From contig JAUYBL010000028.1 in assembly GCA_030693065.1 (NCBI GenBank), positions 1 to 44,241 of the forward strand: a stretch of 44,241 nt of DNA, read 5' to 3'. Below the pieces are notes generated by a model. It was not told the origin of the DNA, ran no database searches, and worked only from the letters and a program-made list of their open reading frames with translations. Each line of letters starts with the position of its first letter. Within the stretch, counting starts at the first letter, position 1. Source of the stretch: Methylococcaceae bacterium. GTDB taxonomy: Bacteria > Pseudomonadota > Gammaproteobacteria > Methylococcales > Methylomonadaceae. The position numbers and the translations under genes were made by a program. Below are positions 40,198 through 44,241 of this stretch, piece after piece.

Positions 40198-41154
40198 TTA
40201 AGATGATGAGTTTTTAATCGCCTTGATCCCGGAGATAACAGACGACGGCAACCAAGAGGCGATTAAATAGAGTAATGCCCGTCCGCTAATCTTTGCTTTT
40301 ACACTTTCCCAGAATGCTGCTCTTGCTTTTTGATAGTTTGCTTGGCTGAAATGCCAATAGCCAAGATCAGCGAGACTATCAGCAATCAACTTATCGGGAT
40401 TGCAATGTTGATTGGCCAATTCATTTGGAATGGTTTTTTTAAGTGAGCGCATCACTTTCACTAAATCTTCCAACATTCCCAGAATATTCTGCGTCGCATT
40501 ATTGCCATGTAGACGACGTAAAATAAGCACTTCAGGCCAGCAATTGACTGGATATTTGGCGGCAATCTTAACCCACAGCTCCAGATCCTCACCATAACGG
40601 ATGCTTTCGTTAAAAAGCCCGGCATCTAACAATGCCTCTCGCCATACCAACACCGTGCTTGGTGGAATGAAATTTTTACGCAATAAAGCACTCGCTGCAT
40701 TAGGTAGTGGCGCGCCGACTAATTGCTGAAATTCATCCAACAGCTTATGTTTGCCTAAAGCCGAATCCGTTAAAAGCACTCCTTGCTTATCTATTTCCCT
40801 CATATCTGCCGTAAGCAACCGCAGCTCGGGGTAACGCTCAAGATTAGCCAACTGTCGGGCTATTTTATCTGGAACCCATTGATCATCCGCATCAAGAAAA
40901 GCAATCCAGTCGCCTTGGGCGAGTTTGACGCCTTGATTTCTAGCCGCCGAAGGCCCCTGATTAACCTGTTTAAAATAAACAATATCAGCGTGTAGACCGC
41001 GAATGACGGCTTCTGTGTTATCAGTGGAGCCATCGTCAATCACAATAACTTCATCAACCGGATGGGTCTGACTTAGGATGCTGTTGATTGCCTCCGTGAT
41101 GTACTCACCGCTGTTATACGCAGGAATTACCGCGCTAATTTTCAGCTTGCTCAC
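40198..41154 (-). CDS. Glycosyltransferase family 2 protein
   Basis: 318 residues from GTG 41154, chosen because GGTGG lies 4-8 nt upstream and the family N-terminus (KISAVIPAYNSGEYI) begins there; an ATG at 41235 would add 27 residues of non-family sequence. The GT-A domain shows VIDDGSTDNT, GPSAARNQG and the metal-binding WIAFLDADDQW. A C-terminal helical region follows. It is the first gene of the polysaccharide group. Confidence 0.9.
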   Translation of the reverse strand: MSKLKISAVIPAYNSGEYITEAINSILSQTHPVDEVIVIDDGSTDNTEAVIRGLHADIVYFKQVNQGPSAARNQGVKLAQGDWIAFLDADDQWVPDKIARQLANLERYPELRLLTADMREIDKQGVLLTDSALGKHKLLDEFQQLVGAPLPNAASALLRKNFIPPSTVLVWREALLDAGLFNESIRYGEDLELWVKIAAKYPVNCWPEVLILRRLHGNNATQNILGMLEDLVKVMRSLKKTIPNELANQHCNPDKLIADSLADLGYWHFSQANYQKARAAFWESVKAKISGRALLYLIASWLPSSVISGIKAIKNSSS

Positions 41155-41397
41155 ATATCCACCTTTTTTAATTAATTCCCGGTGAATAATAGCGCAGAAA
41201 TGAGTTATGAAGGAATGATGCTCCATATCCAGCAAGGCTGGTCAGAAGGTACTAATAATTTTTGAGGATTGTCTGGACTGGTGGATATGAAAATGTTGTT
41301 GACAACAACCTATTCGTTAATAAGCAGATACATTTTACATTGTCATTTAAGTGGTCGGCAGCTGAATTAATCTAAAAAAAATCAGTTAAGCCTTCCG

Positions 41398-41512
41398 AAA
41401 TCCCGTTCGCACTGAGCTTTTCGAAAGGTGGACTGGGTTTCGGAAGACTCACCAAGCGGCTGGACGTGCCAAAGCCCACTCGTGCTTCAACAGGCTCAGC
41501 ACGAACGGATTA
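41398..41512. repeat. Imperfect palindromic repeat
   Basis: CCGTTCGCACTGAGC near 41403 and GCTCAGCACGAACGG near 41495 are complementary with two mismatches and enclose about 80 bp. It resembles the inner arms of the two larger repeats at 30387-30505 and 41629-41863. The remaining sequence of the 41236-41628 gap shows no gene. Confidence 0.55.
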
Positions 41513-41628
41513 ACTTGGCGACATAGAATATTGGATATTCAGCTCATTGTTCGTAACACCAAGGCCATACATCCGCTGATATGGTGGGACTGGGGAAGCG
41601 GCTCCTTCTAAATTGAAGCTAATACTCA

Positions 41629-41863
41629 AGGGAACCTCGAAAAACCATGCACTTCGATAAACTCAGTACCCACAGGGCATAAATGCGAACGGACCTATTC
41701 AAATCAATGAGTTCCGTTCATGGTCGACTGCAAGGAGAGCCTGCCCCACTTCATCGGGCATGCAGGAGGTACGACTCCAAGGATGGAGGAGGTAGAGCAA
41801 CGCAAGGAGCAGTTGCCGAGAGCTTGTCGAACCATGATCGGAATGGGTTTTTCGAGGTTCCCT
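41629..41863. repeat. MITE-like palindromic element, copy 2
   Basis: About 235 bp bounded by perfect 18-bp inverted repeats (41629-41646 and 41846-41863). Inside, it shares CAGTACCCACAGGGCATAAA and CAGTTGCCGAGAGCTTGTCG with copy 1 at 30387-30505, plus an extra ~70 bp GA-rich middle. No coding capacity is convincing. Terminal inverted repeats and a second copy nearby fit a non-autonomous mobile or REP-type element. Confidence 0.7.
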
Positions 41864-41891
41864 CAAGAAATCGCTTGATTCAAGAAACTAA

Positions 41892-42362
41892 TCAACTAAA
41901 CCAGATTGCAAGTTTTGCTTTTGCGTCTGCTTTAAATTGTTTCGCTAACCGGTAGATTGTCGTATCGATAATTTTCTGATGCGCCCATTGCAGCCACGTT
42001 GAAATCGTGGTGTATACAAACCTAAGCAAGGGAAACGTTAAGAGTTGCGGCTTGGTCAGCGCAAATACTCTAGTCACCAACAAAGTACCGAGCAACTTTG
42101 CCAATGCCTCCAATAACACGCCTTGAAGAATCAAGCCTTTGGCCAGCAACGCAAACGCTAAAATATTTATCGGCGTGACGATCAAGATTGGGATACTAAA
42201 AGCCACTAGCGCCACAAGCGGCGATGTCCGACTCAGCCATTGCTCAAACGCTTCTAAGTGCAACCATTTAACTAGCGTGTGGCCAAAGGCAGTCAGTAAG
42301 TCCCACAACCACTCCTCTATTATCAAGACGATGGCTAACAGCGAAAGCAGAATTTTTTTCAT
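41892..42362 (-). CDS. Membrane protein of unknown function
   Basis: 156 residues. An N-terminal hydrophobic segment (MKKILLSLLAIVLIIEEW) is followed by a two-helix region (about 48-85) and a basic amphipathic C-terminus (KIIDTTIYRLAKQFKADAKAK). No signal-peptide cleavage is obvious. No family is recognised. It stands alone on the minus strand between the repeat-rich gap and a divergent small membrane gene. Confidence 0.65.
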   Translation of the reverse strand: MKKILLSLLAIVLIIEEWLWDLLTAFGHTLVKWLHLEAFEQWLSRTSPLVALVAFSIPILIVTPINILAFALLAKGLILQGVLLEALAKLLGTLLVTRVFALTKPQLLTFPLLRFVYTTISTWLQWAHQKIIDTTIYRLAKQFKADAKAKLAIWFS

Positions 42363-42533
42363 AGTTTGAGTTGGATTAAATTAAAGACTCTTCATTGTAT
42401 GCGCGATGTACTTGATTGCAATCAAGGGCAATAGATCATCTCTGAAAGCGCGTTTTTGTAAACGTTCTATTGATGATGATGCCACGGTAATCTATAGTGC
42501 GACGCGCAATCCTATCCACTTGAGAAATCACAA

Positions 42534-42794
42534 ATGAAAAAAACCGACAGCACGCCACTTTGGGTATTCCTGGCATTTTCAAGTATCGAATCACGCAAAG
42601 GTGCGTTGATATTGATATGGAGCAGCTTAATATTCAGTATTTACTGCATTCCCTGGGTTAACTACTTCCAAGGAAATATCTGGATAGAAAAATTGTTTTT
42701 GATCGACGATTGGGAATGGTTTGCGATGACGATACCAATGACGGTTTGGTATTGGTATAGCCTGAAATGGATCGACAAAAACGGTGGTTTTTAA
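42534..42794 (+). CDS. Small two-helix membrane protein
   Basis: 86 residues, tryptophan-rich, with membrane segments at about 24-42 and 62-78. The start ATG at 42534 is preceded by TTGAGAAATCACAA with no strong ribosome-binding site. It is 21 bp upstream of the thioredoxin-like gene and may be part of that operon. Function unknown. Confidence 0.6.
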   Translation: MKKTDSTPLWVFLAFSSIESRKGALILIWSSLIFSIYCIPWVNYFQGNIWIEKLFLIDDWEWFAMTIPMTVWYWYSLKWIDKNGGF

Positions 42795-42815
42795 GTCAAC
42801 ACCACGGGTAACGGC

Positions 42816-43307
42816 ATGAAAAAAATCCATTGGTTAACTGGGATTTTGTTACTGTCAGCTACGTTAACCTATCTAAAACTGCAAATTTTAGACCAGGCAC
42901 CCAGCCTTAACGTTACCACTATCACCGGTCAACACATCGACCTGCAACAATTGCGCGGTAAGCCGGTGTTAGTCACTTTCTGGGCCACTGACTGTGTCAG
43001 CTGTGTCCAGGAAATTCCTGACTTAGTTGGGCTCTATAACCGTTATCACAGTCAAGGCTTTGAACTTATCGCCATTGCCATGGCTTACGACCCGCCCAAC
43101 CATGTTGTTGAATTAAGCCATACCATGCAACTGCCCTACCCGATTACTTTGGACATAACAGGCGAGTATGCGTTGGCTTTTGGACAAGTAAAACTGACAC
43201 CGACCACTTTTCTAATTGCCCCCGATGGCAGCATCGTTTGGCAACAAACCGGTAAATTTGCACTTGCAGACCTGCAAGCGCGAATTGAATCACTGTTAAA
43301 AGGATAA
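42816..43307 (+). CDS. TlpA/ResA-like periplasmic thioredoxin
   Basis: 163 residues. An N-terminal signal anchor (about 5-22) places the AhpC/TSA-Redoxin domain in the periplasm. The active site is CVSC (C60, C63) within TFWATDCVSCVQEIP, followed by the cis-proline segment KLTPTTFLI. Such proteins reduce disulfides, for example during cytochrome c maturation. The next gene, hemJ, begins 3 bp later, so the two genes are co-transcribed. Confidence 0.88.
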   Translation: MKKIHWLTGILLLSATLTYLKLQILDQAPSLNVTTITGQHIDLQQLRGKPVLVTFWATDCVSCVQEIPDLVGLYNRYHSQGFELIAIAMAYDPPNHVVELSHTMQLPYPITLDITGEYALAFGQVKLTPTTFLIAPDGSIVWQQTGKFALADLQARIESLLKG

Positions 43308-43310
43308 GCC

Positions 43311-43736
43311 ATGCTCTGGTTAAAAGCGTTACATCTGATATTTATGGTCACCTGGTTTGCAGGCTTGTTTTACCTGCCCAGGCTTTACGTTTACCACGCC
43401 ATGAGCAGCGATGAAATCAGCAATGAACGCTTCAAAATCATGGAACGTAAACTGTTTTACGGGATTATGACGCCGGGGATGATTGCGACTTTTATATTTG
43501 GTATCTGGATGCTGGCCGATTACGCTTGGGCAATTTACGGCACCAGCGGCTGGCTACATGCAAAATTAACCCTACTTTTACTGGCTGTGATCTATCACTA
43601 TTACTGCTGGCGCTGGCTACTAGACTTCAAACACGATCGCAACCAGCGCTCCCACGTTTTTTATCGCTGGATGAATGAAGTGCCGGTGTTGTTTTTGGTG
43701 GGGATTATGATCTTGGCTGTGGTTAAGCCGTTTTAG
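43311..43736 (+). CDS. hemJ: HemJ, protoporphyrinogen IX oxidase
   Basis: 141-residue integral membrane protein of the HemJ (UPF0093) family, which oxidises protoporphyrinogen IX to protoporphyrin IX in heme synthesis. Conserved features are KALHLIFMVTWFAGLFYLPRL with the heme-ligand-type histidine near residue 8, four membrane helices, and GWLHAKLTLL with the second conserved histidine and lysine. Length is typical. Position after a thioredoxin-like gene agrees with a heme/cytochrome role. Confidence 0.9.
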   Translation: MLWLKALHLIFMVTWFAGLFYLPRLYVYHAMSSDEISNERFKIMERKLFYGIMTPGMIATFIFGIWMLADYAWAIYGTSGWLHAKLTLLLLAVIYHYYCWRWLLDFKHDRNQRSHVFYRWMNEVPVLFLVGIMILAVVKPF

Positions 43737-43998
43737 AAAAAAGTGTCAGGTTTTTTTACACTTACTCTAAATGTATAGATATCTATGTAAAGTTATAGAT
43801 ACTTTAGACGGGGATTAATCTAATACCATAGCCAATACCAGCCTAACTTATTGATAATATTAATTTTAAAATATTTTCAAGCAACCTGTTTTTACCTATT
43901 TTACTTAAAAAACCTCGTCAAAAGTTGTGGTGTTTTTTGCTTTAAGGACAAATTTCGCTGCAAATATTCAAAAAAGTGTCAGATTTATTCACACTCTT
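43737..43998. repeat. Pair of AAAAAAGTGTCAG direct repeats, each with a small dyad
   Basis: 43737-43763 and 43970-43998 both read AAAAAAGTGTCAG followed by a T-rich stretch and ACACT, so each can form a small hairpin (AGTGT with ACACT) with a T-rich loop. They are about 233 bp apart, directly after hemJ and before the IS30-type fragment. They may mark ends of a small repeat element. The sequence between them is AT-rich and non-coding. Confidence 0.5.
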
Positions 43999-44109
43999 AA
44001 TTTATTGATCAAAACAGCCGTTTTAATTTAACCCTTGTCACATAGCAATTTAAAAAAAACAGACCTAAATCACATTTTATTTTCTACAACTATTTGTTAA
44101 ATCGTGAAT

Positions 44110-44241
44110 TCAAGTAATAAGTGCATAACCCACCAATTTTTCAGCGTCCATGCCGGATAGTTCGCGAAACACCTCGTAAGGCGTCTTGAAGCCCAGACAC
44201 TTCCTTGGTCTGTTGTTGAGTTTATGCACAGCTTCTAACAC
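44110..44241 (-). CDS. IS30-family transposase, C-terminal end (partial at window edge)
   Basis: The last ~43 codons run off the right edge. The sequence LEAVHKLNNRPRKCLGFKTP followed by YEVFRELSG is the conserved C-terminus of IS30-family DDE transposases, including the region just after the catalytic glutamate. The stop is at 44110-44112. The IS end should lie within about 43999-44109, but no inverted repeat can be confirmed because the other end is outside the window. Confidence 0.8.
   Translation of the reverse strand: MLEAVHKLNNRPRKCLGFKTPYEVFRELSGMDAEKLVGYALIT

Noticed and set aside
41683-41955. 90-codon rightward frame
   Set aside because: It lies mostly within the palindromic element and then runs antisense into the membrane-protein gene; no ribosome-binding site or protein-like features.
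1-44241. CRISPR arrays, tRNA or rRNA genes
   Set aside because: No regularly spaced repeats with unique spacers, no cloverleaf-like sequence with conserved T-loop, and no rRNA-like sequence were noticed by eye.

Overview
The window looks like a chromosome segment of a gammaproteobacterial methylotroph, probably a methanotroph of the order Methylococcales. This is an inference from the gene set: a short-chain-amide type porin next to a UrtA/FmdD-type urea or amide binding protein, a nucleobase-transporter/histidine kinase fusion, HemJ, a membrane c-type cytochrome and an RND pump. No rRNA, tRNA or CRISPR array was seen.

Layout. (1) 1-8104: a nitrogen-source uptake and sensing locus. A porin gene and a UrtA-type gene point left. 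Divergently, a secreted protein, a transporter-like hybrid sensor kinase and a LuxR-type response regulator point right. (2) 8278-11380: a glycosyltransferase overlapping a PAP2 phosphatase, a remnant of the type I methylase gene hsdM, and an ABC ATPase gene followed upstream by the 3' end of its permease gene. (3) About 11381-28175: a BcepMu-type (Mu-like) transposable prophage segment inserted in the permease gene. (4) 28176-35000: the 5' part of the permease gene, an aminotransferase and an RND efflux pair. (5) 35248-43736: a small membrane protein with a GDPD phosphodiesterase, a membrane cytochrome, an NlpC/P60 lipoprotein, an exopolysaccharide-like group (CapK/PaaK-like enzyme, GT4, GT2), membrane proteins, a TlpA-like thioredoxin and HemJ. 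The end of an IS30-type transposase gene lies at the right edge. Palindromic chromosomal repeats fill several gaps.

The prophage segment is the most unusual part. Its early operon (gp16-type regulator, transposase A, ATPase B, DUF3164 protein) runs right. Its late operon (DUF4406, Rz with nested Rz1, small and large terminase, portal, gpF fused to a PBECR2-like toxin domain, gpG) runs left. A CI-like repressor and a set of small membrane-protein genes lie between. Nothing beyond gpG (protease, major capsid, tail) is present, and the DUF3164 gene is cut and ends in host sequence. Yet the segment is bounded by a 7-bp direct repeat (CCACCAA), and removing it with one repeat copy restores a continuous 405-codon permease gene. 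All other phage reading frames are open. The segment is therefore either a recently captured piece of a phage or a reduced element with transposition and packaging genes but no capsid or tail genes of its own.
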